Below are positions 55,364 to 64,000 of a stretch of DNA of 64,000 nt, piece after piece. This DNA is from Rhodohalobacter sp. SW132 (lineage in GTDB: Bacteria; Bacteroidota; Rhodothermia; Balneolales; Balneolaceae). The notes beneath the pieces were generated by a model. The model did no database searches and had not been told where the DNA came from. It was given only the letters and a program-made list of their open reading frames with translations. The stretch spans positions 186,001 through 250,000 of the forward strand of contig NZ_QUOK01000003.1 in assembly GCF_003390325.1 (NCBI RefSeq), given 5' to 3'. Both the position numbers and the translations under genes were made by a program. Within the stretch, counting starts at the first letter, position 1; every line of letters starts with the position of its first letter.

Positions 55364-56116
55364 TCAGCCAAAAAACAATTTGCGTGTACGGTCAGAAATT
55401 GTCTCTATATCCAGCAGTATCACACAGTGTGCTAATTTTTTTTCGTCATAGGATGGTCCTCCGCTAACAAGACATCCAACATCAAAATAATTTTGCATCA
55501 AAGTTGGAATATCGATCTCAGTAGTGCCGTTTATTTCAATATTTTGCGGCAAACGATACGCTTCACGAACATCTAAATAATATTTCGGATGAATGAGACC
55601 TTTTTCTTTAAAGTGATTAAACGTATTCCGCAAAACTGCCGGATCAGATGTATCAAAGGCAGAGTACCCAAACAAGTACCGTTTTCCGAAATGGGTGAGA
55701 TAACCTGCAAATCCTTTCCATAGCAGGTATAACACCCTGCCATTTCTATGTTCTTTGCTGATGCATGCCCGCCCGACTTCCACACCTTTTTTCAAAATCT
55801 CATCTGGAAACTGATCCAGATGAAATCTATTGTCCGTTACAAATCCATTGCCCTGAATTGCCTGTTCATAATGCTGCAAACGATATGTACCCACCACTGA
55901 GCCGGTTTTATTTTCAATAACAATCAAATGGTGTGATTGTTCATCGTACGTATCTTTGTCTTTCTCTTCTTCATAATTAAAATCTCTGTTCAGCTCCTCA
56001 ATAAACACGTTATACCTGAGTCTGAAAGCAGCTTCTTCCTCCTCTTTGGTTTTAGCAATTTTTATCGTGTAACTTTTACTCGAAATATCTCTGAGTACTC
56101 TTCTTTCAGCCAGCAA
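55364..56116 (-). CDS. GNAT-fold N-acyltransferase (OlsB/Acetyltransf_5-like)
   Basis: This 250-residue protein has the GNAT fold of the family that includes ornithine lipid acyltransferase OlsB and N-acyl amino acid synthases. FRLRYNVFIEEL near residues 31-42 is the usual opening helix. SVVGTYRLQ, then VEVGRACISKEHRNGRVLYLLW, is the acyl-donor binding region. Acyl-ACP or acyl-CoA donates the fatty acid and an amine accepts it. There is no second OlsA gene next to it. It stands convergent to the phosphatidyltransferase gene. Confidence 0.82.
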   Translation of the reverse strand: MLAERRVLRDISSKSYTIKIAKTKEEEEAAFRLRYNVFIEELNRDFNYEEEKDKDTYDEQSHHLIVIENKTGSVVGTYRLQHYEQAIQGNGFVTDNRFHLDQFPDEILKKGVEVGRACISKEHRNGRVLYLLWKGFAGYLTHFGKRYLFGYSAFDTSDPAVLRNTFNHFKEKGLIHPKYYLDVREAYRLPQNIEINGTTEIDIPTLMQNYFDVGCLVSGGPSYDEKKLAHCVILLDIETISDRTRKLFFG

Positions 56117-56348
56117 AGTTTTTCAATATTGGTTTGGATTAAGCATTCCCTATTGTACTAAAAATCAGTTAGAATGTGTACCCTCCAATAATTATTATTT
56201 TTTAAATTCTGAAGTGTTTTTCAAATTCCTCACAAAAACCTGCTTCACTACAGAGACACAATTATTTATAATTCCACATAAATCGAACGACGTATTCATT
56301 ACATTGATTAATAGTTCCAACTCCAATGATAAATCAAATCATCTTTGA

Positions 56349-57188
56349 ATGAGACCCATCACATCCATTCTGTTTATCCTGCTGTTCACAGCCTGTACTA
56401 CCATTGAAATCACAGAGCAGGATGCCTTTGAAAACCACCGCACGGTTACGCCCGAAACATTCGATTTCCAATCATATACACTGCATGAAAAAGATATTGA
56501 AACCGATGATGGTGAAACCATAAGCAGCTGGTTTATTGAACATGAAAACGCACAAGCTACCGTCATCTATTTTGGAGGAAATGCCTACCTGATGGTGAAA
56601 TCGCCGCCACTGCTTGACGTCTATTCCGAGATCCCGGTCAATCTTGTACTATTTGATTACAGGGGATATGGAAAAAGTTCCGGTTCTCCATCGGTTCAGG
56701 GTGTACAAACTGATGCGATTGCCGTTTTTAATGAAACTGCCGCACATTTCAGAAGCAATGATGCCAATCACCCTATTTTTGTTCATGGCCAGTCTATGGG
56801 TACCTTCATTGCTGCATTTATGGCTGACCATGAGACGGTAGATGGCTACATCCTTGAAAATCCAATAACCGAAGTGAACAACTGGACCCGCAGAATGCTG
56901 CCGTGGATTCTGAGGCCGTTTGTCCGGTTTGATATTGAACGGTCTATCGATTCGCAAAGCAATCTTGAGCGGGCAGCGTCTACAGATTCACCCCTACTGA
57001 TATTTACCGGCTCGAATGATATGATCACTCAATCATGGATGGCTGATGAGATTTATGAGGCATCTGCATCCGATCAGAAAGATCTCGTGAAAATCGCGGG
57101 CGGTACTCATAATGATCTCCCTTCTTTTTCAATCTACCAAACGCGGTTAAGAGAATTTCTGACCGGTGAAAACAACGACTATCAATAA
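56349..57188 (+). CDS. Lipoprotein alpha/beta hydrolase
   Basis: This 279-residue protein has a lipobox FTAC with Cys16, so it is likely a membrane-anchored periplasmic lipoprotein. The alpha/beta hydrolase core has strand-3 LVLFDYRGYGKSSG, the nucleophile elbow HGQSMG with S149, an acidic residue near LLIFTGSNDMIT and the final histidine in GGTHNDLPS. It belongs to the BAAT/BD-FAE-like serine hydrolases of unknown substrate. The stop is directly followed by the GTG start of the TauE/SafE gene, so they are co-transcribed. Confidence 0.87.
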   Translation: MRPITSILFILLFTACTTIEITEQDAFENHRTVTPETFDFQSYTLHEKDIETDDGETISSWFIEHENAQATVIYFGGNAYLMVKSPPLLDVYSEIPVNLVLFDYRGYGKSSGSPSVQGVQTDAIAVFNETAAHFRSNDANHPIFVHGQSMGTFIAAFMADHETVDGYILENPITEVNNWTRRMLPWILRPFVRFDIERSIDSQSNLERAASTDSPLLIFTGSNDMITQSWMADEIYEASASDQKDLVKIAGGTHNDLPSFSIYQTRLREFLTGENNDYQ

Positions 57189-58166
57189 GTGACGGCTAAC
57201 AGAAGATATTCGCTGCTTATTTATTGGGGAACTGCGCTCGTCATCCTTGCCGGATGGGTGATTGTGATGAATCATCTTGAGTGGTGGGATATGCTTTCTG
57301 AGACCTGGCCTATATCACTGACCATGGTCCTGGGTTCTTTCATCGCCGGGGCCACATCGGAAGGAGGCGGTGCTGTTGCATTTCCTGTCTTCACCAAACT
57401 ATTCGATATTGCCCCGCAGGACGCCAAAATTTTCGCTTTTTTTATACAGTCGTTCGGCATGACCATGGCTGGACTTTTCATCTATTTGAAGAAAATTCCG
57501 GTTCTCTGGAACGTCATTTTCACAGCACTTGCAGCCGGAGTTGCCGGGTTGATTTCGGGCGAATTACTCCTTGTGATCCCAGATCCTTACCCGAAGCTCA
57601 TCTTCACGTTTATCGCCGGAATTTTCGCCTTTTTCCTGATATACAACCGATGGGGAATCCCGGATAATCCCGTCAGCCATTTCAGGTTTGAAAATAAGAG
57701 CGATCTGTTTGTGATTCTCACCACCGGATTTCTCGGCGGTCTTGTTGCCTCAATTATCGGTGTAGGTATTGATATGCTTATTTTTATTGTACTGACTCTT
57801 CTTTACGGGATCAACGAAAAAATCAGCACACCCACAACAGTAGTTTTGATGGGGCTGCTGTCCGTTGCCGGATTTATCTGGCACGCAGGAATTTCAGGCA
57901 GTGTGAATCCCGATATCTGGCGTTATTTAATGAGCTGCATCCCGATCGTCATATTCGGTGCCCCGCTGGGAGCGTGGGTCTGTAGTAAAATCGGTCGCGA
58001 TCAGCTGATCTGGTTTCTGCTGTTTCTAATCGCAATTGAAGTCATCAGTACAATCTGGATTATTCCCATCACGGGCGAACGATTGGCCATACTCGGAATA
58101 CTCACTGTTGCCGTCTCCATCATGTTTTATGGATTGATATACGCCAGAAAAGTAAACGGGGCATAA
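57189..58166 (+). CDS. TauE/SafE family (TSUP) membrane permease
   Basis: This 325-residue integral membrane protein has about eight to nine helices in two repeats. The family mark is a glycine-rich GSFIAGATSEGGGAVAFPVF near residues 51-70 and a second GGLVASIIGVGIDMLIF in the C-terminal repeat. Members export sulfite, sulfonates or sulfoacetate. The gene starts with GTG directly after the hydrolase stop codon, and no sulfur-metabolism gene is adjacent. Substrate assignment is therefore open. Confidence 0.9.
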   Translation: MTANRRYSLLIYWGTALVILAGWVIVMNHLEWWDMLSETWPISLTMVLGSFIAGATSEGGGAVAFPVFTKLFDIAPQDAKIFAFFIQSFGMTMAGLFIYLKKIPVLWNVIFTALAAGVAGLISGELLLVIPDPYPKLIFTFIAGIFAFFLIYNRWGIPDNPVSHFRFENKSDLFVILTTGFLGGLVASIIGVGIDMLIFIVLTLLYGINEKISTPTTVVLMGLLSVAGFIWHAGISGSVNPDIWRYLMSCIPIVIFGAPLGAWVCSKIGRDQLIWFLLFLIAIEVISTIWIIPITGERLAILGILTVAVSIMFYGLIYARKVNGA

Positions 58167-58474
58167 AATAATTTCCTCGGCATGATCCATTCGGTGGCCG
58201 TATTGGGCATATATACACAGAGCCGGCCGGTACATTTCTGATGAACAGGGGAATTGAGTCGCTGGTTTAGAGCAAGACAGAACAAGCCCTTCCGGGTACA
58301 CATTCTCGTTGAACAACAGGGAGGGTTTTATAAAATGGCCCCCTTTCCTTCCTGAATTCATAAAAACCGTTCCTGTATAGAAAATCGTGTGTATAGTTTG
58401 CCGATGCGATGATTACAGAAAAAAACTTTAGGCAGGAAGTGATTTGAAGCAGTTGATTTATTAAGATGGGCTGG

Positions 58475-58560
58475 TTTTTTAATCAACTGTTATTATGATA
58501 CGGCGAATACCCTATTCAGGACAAATCTAATTTATAATGTATAAGTAATGTTAGATTAAG
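58475..58560. repeat. Diverged intergenic repeat (copy A, downstream of mgtE)
   Basis: TTTTTTAATCAACTGTTATTATGATACGGCG and following bases match 60601-60684 at about three in four positions, including CAAATCTnATTTATAATGT. It lies in the 631-bp gap between the TSUP gene and mgtE. The remainder of the gap has no recognised motif. Confidence 0.5.
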
Positions 58561-58797
58561 TTATGTCTTTATGATATCATCACTCAATTAAACATCAATT
58601 AATATCTCTTAGAAATTCGAGTGTTTGAAATTTTTTCTGCTTTATTTCGGACTTATTATGAATGCAGGAAGGTCAACCTGATAAAATCCTGCGTAATTGG
58701 AGATAGGCTCTGCAGCGGTTCTGTTTTCTTTGCTCACACCTTTAGCAAAAAGCTTTAAAACATATCAGGACGTTGTCTCCATACGTATTGAAAGGCT

Positions 58798-60180
58798 TTA
58801 AAGCACAACACCGGTTAACAAAAACACCGCAATGGAGAAATAGATTATAATCCCTGTTACATCAACAAGAGTTGCTACGAATGGAGCAGAAGTAACTGCC
58901 GGATCAAGTCCAACCTTTGACATGATAAAAGGCAGCATCGATCCGCTAAAATTACCGAACAGAACAACGCCAACCAGGCTTGATCCAACCGTTAAGGCTT
59001 GTAAGAACACCGCATACGTAAAGGGCTCCCCTCTCAATACCATCCAGGAAGCAATCACTATGGTTCCCATAATTCCCAGTATTGAACCCAGAAGCAGGCC
59101 GGAGAGCAACTCCCTTTTTAAAACACTCAGCCAATCACTTAGTTTTATATCATCTGTGGAAATAGCCCTGATGATCAATGTTGCGGCTTGTGCCCCGGAG
59201 TTTCCGCCGCTTGATATTATCATTGGAATAAAAAGTGCCAAAACCGCAGCGGCGGCCAGTGTATCCTCAAAACCTGCCATTGCCGTAACCGTAAACATTT
59301 GTCCCAGGAACAGTAAAATGAGCCAGCCTGCTCTTTTCCGAACCATTTCCGGAATATTGGTTTGGGAATAGTAGTTATCCAATGCACTCATACCGGCCAT
59401 CAGATGCATATCCTCCGTTGTCTCCTCTTCAGCTACATCCAGAACATCATCAACCGTTACAATACCAACCAGAATACCGTCGCTGTCTACAACCGGCAGG
59501 GCAACCCGGTCATATTTACTGAGCATTCGAACAGCTTCTTCCTGATCATCAAAAGCACTGAGCGCTTCAAATGATTTATCCATGATATCTTCAATATGAG
59601 AATCGGGATTTGCAACAATCAACTGGTTAAGCTTTAAATCGTCAATCAGCTTTTCCTGTTCATTTACAACATAAATAACGTTCACCGTTTCAGCACTCCG
59701 GGCATACCTGCGGATGTGATTAAAACTCTCATCAATGGTCCAGTGTTCTTTTACTTTAACATAGTTGGTGGTCATTAAACGACCCACACTTTCAGGAGGG
59801 TAACCCAGAAGTCTCCTAACCTGGACAATGTTCTCGGGATCCATTGAGCTGAGCACTCTTTGAGTAAGGTGACCGGGAAGCTCCTCCATGAGTGAAACGC
59901 GCTCATCAGGCTCAAGATTATTCATTACATCACTCAACTGCCGTTTGGAGAAGACTTCCAGAAGCTCAACACCCTTTCCTGAACTCAAATAGGAAAATAC
60001 ATCAGCTGCCTTGCTCTTCTTCAGAAGCCTGAATACCACTACAGCTACTTCCGGTTCCAGATCTTCAAGCAGCTCAGCAACATCCACCGCCGGCACATCA
60101 ATCAATATTTCCTTTATCGTGATCCAGTCTTTATTCTGGATCAATTCATCTATTTCAGGTTTTAGTAATTGTGCAAGCAT
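58798..60180 (-). CDS. mgtE: Magnesium transporter MgtE
   Basis: This 460-residue Mg2+ channel has the full domain order: a soluble N domain with superhelical repeats (about 1-130), a CBS pair (about 135-255) and five transmembrane helices (about 280-460). The pore region GNSGAQAATLIIRA is present at about 322-335. Cytoplasmic domains sense Mg2+ and close the pore. No M-box Mg2+ riboswitch could be recognised upstream. It is monocistronic. Confidence 0.95.
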   Translation of the reverse strand: MLAQLLKPEIDELIQNKDWITIKEILIDVPAVDVAELLEDLEPEVAVVVFRLLKKSKAADVFSYLSSGKGVELLEVFSKRQLSDVMNNLEPDERVSLMEELPGHLTQRVLSSMDPENIVQVRRLLGYPPESVGRLMTTNYVKVKEHWTIDESFNHIRRYARSAETVNVIYVVNEQEKLIDDLKLNQLIVANPDSHIEDIMDKSFEALSAFDDQEEAVRMLSKYDRVALPVVDSDGILVGIVTVDDVLDVAEEETTEDMHLMAGMSALDNYYSQTNIPEMVRKRAGWLILLFLGQMFTVTAMAGFEDTLAAAAVLALFIPMIISSGGNSGAQAATLIIRAISTDDIKLSDWLSVLKRELLSGLLLGSILGIMGTIVIASWMVLRGEPFTYAVFLQALTVGSSLVGVVLFGNFSGSMLPFIMSKVGLDPAVTSAPFVATLVDVTGIIIYFSIAVFLLTGVVL

Positions 60181-60600
60181 AAAGAACCTATTCCTAAGGC
60201 TAAGTGCGTCTTTTTCGATTCAAATAAACGAAGGTTTACGCTCAAAACACAAACTGAATTTTAGGCTGCTCATGGACTGGACGGGATTGTCCGAATTTTA
60301 AACACGACAACCGTCAGTATGTAACATGTTGGTGTCTGTTATCTTTATTCAATCTCTGATCAATCAGAGATAAATAGAGGATTATTTACAATTCACAGAA
60401 AATCAGGGCAGTATAAAACCTTCTTTTTTCTAATTTTCGTTGAACATTGGAAGGGCATTGTTACAAATAATTCACTTTTTCTCTGAATTAGAAGTACCAC
60501 AACTACGTATTGAACATTGCGATGGTATAGTGATTCTGAAGTTGCGGAGTGACAACACTGCAAAGAAAATATTATTGGGTCAGTTGAATTAGAAGGGCTA

Positions 60601-60684
60601 ATTTTTTTCAACTGTCATAAATGTACGACGAATTTCTTATTCAGAACAAATCTTATTTATAATGTGTAAGCAATGTATAATTAA
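60601..60684. repeat. Diverged intergenic repeat (copy B, downstream of ppsA)
   Basis: Partner of 58475-58560 in the same orientation, each lying downstream of a minus-strand gene. The 675-bp gap between mgtE and ppsA holds no recognised gene; a low-complexity AT-rich segment occupies most of it. Confidence 0.5.
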
Positions 60685-60855
60685 CATTTATCATTATACT
60701 ACTATAGTGTTATTAAATCTTATTCAATAATTCGAAATGATCCGATTTCCTAAATTCTTTTTTTGCGTGATTTCGAATTTATTTGAGAATCAGTCTCTCA
60801 AACGGGATGTGGATGCAGTAATCTTCCACGTTAGATCGCATGCTTACCTGGCCCA

Positions 60856-63288
60856 TCAAACGACCAGCTCACCTTTCTTTGCCTCCGCTTCAGCAACTTT
60901 TTGAATAACGCCTACAACACTATCCGGAACAACGGATATAGAGTCAATTCCACAATCAACCAGGAATTTTGCATATTCGGTGTCATTGCTTGGTGCCTGC
61001 CCGCAAAATCCCACCTTTATACCGGCTTTGTGTGTTCTTTCAATCACTTCTCGGATTGCCGTTTTTACCGCAGGGTCACTTTCGTCAAACAGATGCGCCA
61101 TAGAGCCTGAATCTCTGTCTACACCGAGAATAAGCTGTGTCAGGTCGTTCGAACCGATTGAAAAGCCATTAAATTTTTTGGCAAACTGTTCAGCCAGAAT
61201 ATAGTTAGACGGAATTTCACACATCATGTAAATTTGCAGTCCGTTTTCCCCTTTTTTTAATCCATATTCAGCCATCACCGCCAACACTTTATCTGCTTCA
61301 GTAAGTGTACGGCAGAAAGGAATCATCACGATCACATTATCAAGGCCGATCACCTCCCTCACTTTTTTCAGTGCCCGGCATTCAAGCTCGAAACCTTCCC
61401 GGTAATTTTCACTGTAGTATCGCGATGCACCCCGCCACCCAAGCATTGGGTTTTCTTCACGCGGTTCAAAATATCTTCCCCCGATCAGCCCGGCATATTC
61501 ATTGGTTTTAAAGTCACTGCTTCGAACAATCACCGGGTGGGGATACTGTGATGCCGCAATTTTGGAAATTCCACTTGCCAGACGATCAACAAAATACTCT
61601 TTCAGATCACTATAACCGGTCGTCAGTTTCCTGATTTTCCGAAATTCATCTTCGTCGTTAATTCTGTCGGGGTGGACAAGGGCCATCGGGTGAATTCGAA
61701 TATGGTTGCTGATGATGAACTCCATCCGGGCAAGCCCTACACCTTTGACCGGCAGTTCCCACCATTTAAACGCTGATTCCGGTGTGGCCAGATTTAGCAT
61801 CACCGATGTTGCGGGTTCAGGCAATATTCCAAGGTCGGTCTCTTCAACATCAAACCGTAGCCTGCCTTTGTAAATCTTGCCCTCATCTCCCTCCGCACTT
61901 GATATGGTAATATGATCTCCCTCCTTCAGAGTTTTGGTAGCTTTCTCTGTTCCCACCACAGCCGGAATTCCCAGTTCACGGCTCACGATCGCCGCATGAC
62001 AGGTTCTGCCTCCGAAATCTGTTACGATACCCGCTGAGTTACGCAGGGCAGGCACCCAATCGGGTTCCGTCATTTCTGTTACAAGTATCGTATCCGAATC
62101 GATGCCCGACAGATCCGTTGTATCGTGTACAATCTTCACTTTACCGCTTACAATCGTATTCCCAACACTCAGTCCTGTCATTAAAAGCTCAGGGGATTCC
62201 TCTTTGAGTGAGTAGTTTTTAAATGTTCCGTTTGCGTGCATGGAGTGAATGGTTTCAGGCCGTGCCTGGACGATAAAAAGGTCTCCGGTCAGATCGTCTT
62301 TTACCCATTCGATGTCCATTGCCCGCCCATAATGGTTCTCAATGGTTACGCCCCATCTCGCCAGTTTCAGCACTTCATCATTGTTCAGCACAAAAGATTG
62401 ACGTTCTGCAATCGTTGTCGGAATATTTTCTGTAGTGCCGCCGTCATCCGATGCGTAGATCATCTTCATCTCTTTTGAACCAAGCATTCGATCCAACAGA
62501 GGGGTTTTCTCCGAATCTCCAAGTTTCGGTTTAAATACATAAAACTGGTCCGGGTTAACGGTTCCTTTCACCACATTTTCACCCAGCCCCCAGGAACCAT
62601 TAATGATCAGCGCATTGGGAAAACCAGTTTCCGTATCCACGGTAAACATCACTCCGGAGGAGCTCTTGTCGGCGCGCACCATTTTTTGTACGCCAATAGA
62701 CAGTGCCACTTTCATGTGATCGAACCCCATCTTTTCACGATAGACCATCGCGCGATTAGTGAACAGGGATGCGAAACAACTTTTACACGCCTTCATCAGA
62801 GCTTCCCTTCCATGAACATTCAGGTAGGTTTCCTGCTGCCCGGCGAAACTTGCATGGGGAAGATCTTCTGCCGTAGCGCTGCTCCGAACCGCTACGTCCA
62901 CGCAGAACGTTTCGGGATTCTCATGCGAATCGGGAAAAAACTTTAAACTCAGTTCACGGTACGCCTGCTGGATACTCTCTGCAAGCGCGATTGGAAAGGT
63001 GCTTTTTTGAAAAAGCTGTCGAATTGTTCGGCCGGCTTCATCCAGTTCAATTTTCCCCGAGTTGTACTCATCGAGGATTTTTTTGATGTCATCTTCAAGC
63101 CTGTTTGATTTCAGAAAATAACGATAGGCATCCGAAGTCGTTGCAAACCCATCCGGTATGTTTACGCCGAGTGGTTGAAGGTGCTTGACCATTTCGCCCA
63201 GAGAGGCATTTTTTCCGCCAACCTTTGGAACATCCTTAATGGTCAAATCCGAAAATGGAATAATATATGATGTCTGATTTGATTTCAT
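60856..63288 (-). CDS. ppsA: Phosphoenolpyruvate synthase (pyruvate, water dikinase)
   Basis: This 810-residue enzyme makes phosphoenolpyruvate from pyruvate and ATP for gluconeogenesis. The nucleotide-binding domain opens with KVGGKNASLGEM. The swivelling phosphohistidine domain has GGRTCHAAIVSRELGIPAVVG with the active His near residue 425. The C-terminal pyruvate domain shows LGWRGASRYY, IGSNDLTQLILGVDRDS and the VGFCGQAPS motif. Length fits bacterial PpsA. It lies 76 nt downstream of hsp20 on the same strand, so they may be co-transcribed. Confidence 0.97.
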   Translation of the reverse strand: MKSNQTSYIIPFSDLTIKDVPKVGGKNASLGEMVKHLQPLGVNIPDGFATTSDAYRYFLKSNRLEDDIKKILDEYNSGKIELDEAGRTIRQLFQKSTFPIALAESIQQAYRELSLKFFPDSHENPETFCVDVAVRSSATAEDLPHASFAGQQETYLNVHGREALMKACKSCFASLFTNRAMVYREKMGFDHMKVALSIGVQKMVRADKSSSGVMFTVDTETGFPNALIINGSWGLGENVVKGTVNPDQFYVFKPKLGDSEKTPLLDRMLGSKEMKMIYASDDGGTTENIPTTIAERQSFVLNNDEVLKLARWGVTIENHYGRAMDIEWVKDDLTGDLFIVQARPETIHSMHANGTFKNYSLKEESPELLMTGLSVGNTIVSGKVKIVHDTTDLSGIDSDTILVTEMTEPDWVPALRNSAGIVTDFGGRTCHAAIVSRELGIPAVVGTEKATKTLKEGDHITISSAEGDEGKIYKGRLRFDVEETDLGILPEPATSVMLNLATPESAFKWWELPVKGVGLARMEFIISNHIRIHPMALVHPDRINDEDEFRKIRKLTTGYSDLKEYFVDRLASGISKIAASQYPHPVIVRSSDFKTNEYAGLIGGRYFEPREENPMLGWRGASRYYSENYREGFELECRALKKVREVIGLDNVIVMIPFCRTLTEADKVLAVMAEYGLKKGENGLQIYMMCEIPSNYILAEQFAKKFNGFSIGSNDLTQLILGVDRDSGSMAHLFDESDPAVKTAIREVIERTHKAGIKVGFCGQAPSNDTEYAKFLVDCGIDSISVVPDSVVGVIQKVAEAEAKKGELVV

Positions 63289-63364
63289 AATCTTCTGAAT
63301 TGATTTGCCTCAGATAAATAAGTACCGAATGTTTCAATATTCGGTACATGGGATAATTCAGTCT

Positions 63365-63814
63365 CTAACTAACCTTAATTGATTTCGGTTTTATTACCTC
63401 TGCCTTGGGAATCACTACTTTCAGAACTCCATCTTTGAACGTGGCCTTGATATCATCATCCTTGACTTTTTCGGGGAGTTTGAAAGACCGGAAAAAGCTG
63501 CCGTAATACCTCTCCTGGCGAATAAAATCATCATTCTCCTCTTTCTCTTCCGTTTTTCGTTCTCCTGTGATGGTTACTCTGTCATCCTGGATATTGACCT
63601 TAATGTCATTTTTATCCATTCCCGGTATATCCATCATTATTTCATACCGTTTCTCATTCTCTGTGATATCTGCACTTGGTGCCCAGGTGCCCAGCGCTTT
63701 TTCGTTTTGCTCCCGACTCCAGGAGAATGGCACTAAATCATCAAAAAAATGATCCATCTCACGTCGCAGAGTATCAATCGTATTTGGTCCGTTTCTTTTC
63801 TTTGTAAGCTTCAT
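63365..63814 (-). CDS. Small heat shock protein (Hsp20/alpha-crystallin)
   Basis: This 149-residue chaperone holds unfolding proteins in an ATP-independent way. The alpha-crystallin domain (about 35-135) has ITENEKRYEIMMDIPGMDKN, VTITGERK and the FKDGVLKVVIPK end strand; the C-terminal IKV supplies the I-x-I/V motif for oligomer assembly. The ATG at 63814 was chosen because AAGGGG lies a few bases upstream, unlike the ATG at 63838. ppsA follows 76 nt later. No CIRCE element was recognised in the 186 bp upstream that is visible. Confidence 0.95.
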   Translation of the reverse strand: MKLTKKRNGPNTIDTLRREMDHFFDDLVPFSWSREQNEKALGTWAPSADITENEKRYEIMMDIPGMDKNDIKVNIQDDRVTITGERKTEEKEENDDFIRQERYYGSFFRSFKLPEKVKDDDIKATFKDGVLKVVIPKAEVIKPKSIKVS

Positions 63815-64000
63815 ATCATAACCCCTTTTTGATTTCATTTTTGTTGGAAAAACAGCAACCGGTTATTTGTTCAGGTTACTGATAATAATTAAGGCAGAAT
63901 TTGGCTCTCTGTTTGAAATCACTGTCTGAAACTATTTGTAATACAGGGGAGTGGCTTTATATCAAGAAATCCTTACAGGCAGTGAAATTCCCGCATAAAT

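Noticed and set aside
60181-60400. M-box magnesium riboswitch upstream of mgtE
   Set aside because: No recognisable conserved core or aptamer fold could be read in the leader.

Overview
The window looks like chromosomal DNA from a Bacteroidota-like bacterium, most probably Balneolota or Rhodothermota. Two secreted proteins end in type IX secretion (type A) sorting domains with the NYPNPFNP motif. DUF3098, Bat/DUF58 and DUF1080 proteins are present. Two intergenic regions carry the Bacteroidota promoter pattern TTG/TTTG, 21 nt, TAnnTTTG. Most genes are housekeeping genes with short gaps or ATGA overlaps, separated by intergenic stretches full of dispersed palindromic repeats. I saw no rRNA, tRNA, CRISPR array, transposase or phage gene.

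Layout. 1-2.3 kb: an AT-rich segment with the architecture of an integron gene cassette. A membrane-anchored response regulator and a cysteine-bearing histidine kinase overlap, and are followed 7 nt later by a VCR-sized attC-like site and the start of a next cassette encoding a zinc-ribbon protein. No integrase is in the window. 2.8-6.4 kb: class II ribonucleotide reductase nrdJ. 6.5-6.8 kb: a cluster of DnaA boxes followed by AT-rich DNA, either a candidate origin or DnaA control of nrdJ. 6.9-10.2 kb: repeats, an acyl-ACP thioesterase, two tiny membrane proteins and a four-helix membrane protein. 10.3-17.3 kb, minus strand: aldo/keto reductase, a T9SS cargo protein, a TPR protein, a dicarboxylate/glutamate symporter, DUF92 and DUF3098. 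17.5-30.7 kb: maf, a TPR protein and a secreted protein in one operon, then mazG, citrate synthase, an RND efflux pair, a small T9SS cargo protein and alanine dehydrogenase.

31-42 kb: Bat aerotolerance-type genes (DUF58, DUF4381-like, BatA) interrupted by a convergent M23 peptidase, then mfd, a Sua5-type gene and a FAS1-cupredoxin lipoprotein. 42-51.4 kb: structured repeats and a minus-strand group that may form a sugar-oxidation locus: DUF1080/PA14 protein, beta-propeller-azurin fusion, SDR, FAH-family hydrolase, SDR. 52.5-64 kb: ettA, a CDP-alcohol phosphatidyltransferase, a GNAT-type acyltransferase, an alpha/beta hydrolase, a TauE/SafE permease, mgtE, phosphoenolpyruvate synthase and an Hsp20.

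The strongest candidate for something undescribed is the cassette-borne two-component module at 0.3-2.3 kb. The best structural candidates are the DnaA-box cluster at 6.5 kb and the multi-hairpin repeat pair at 42.3-43.0 kb.
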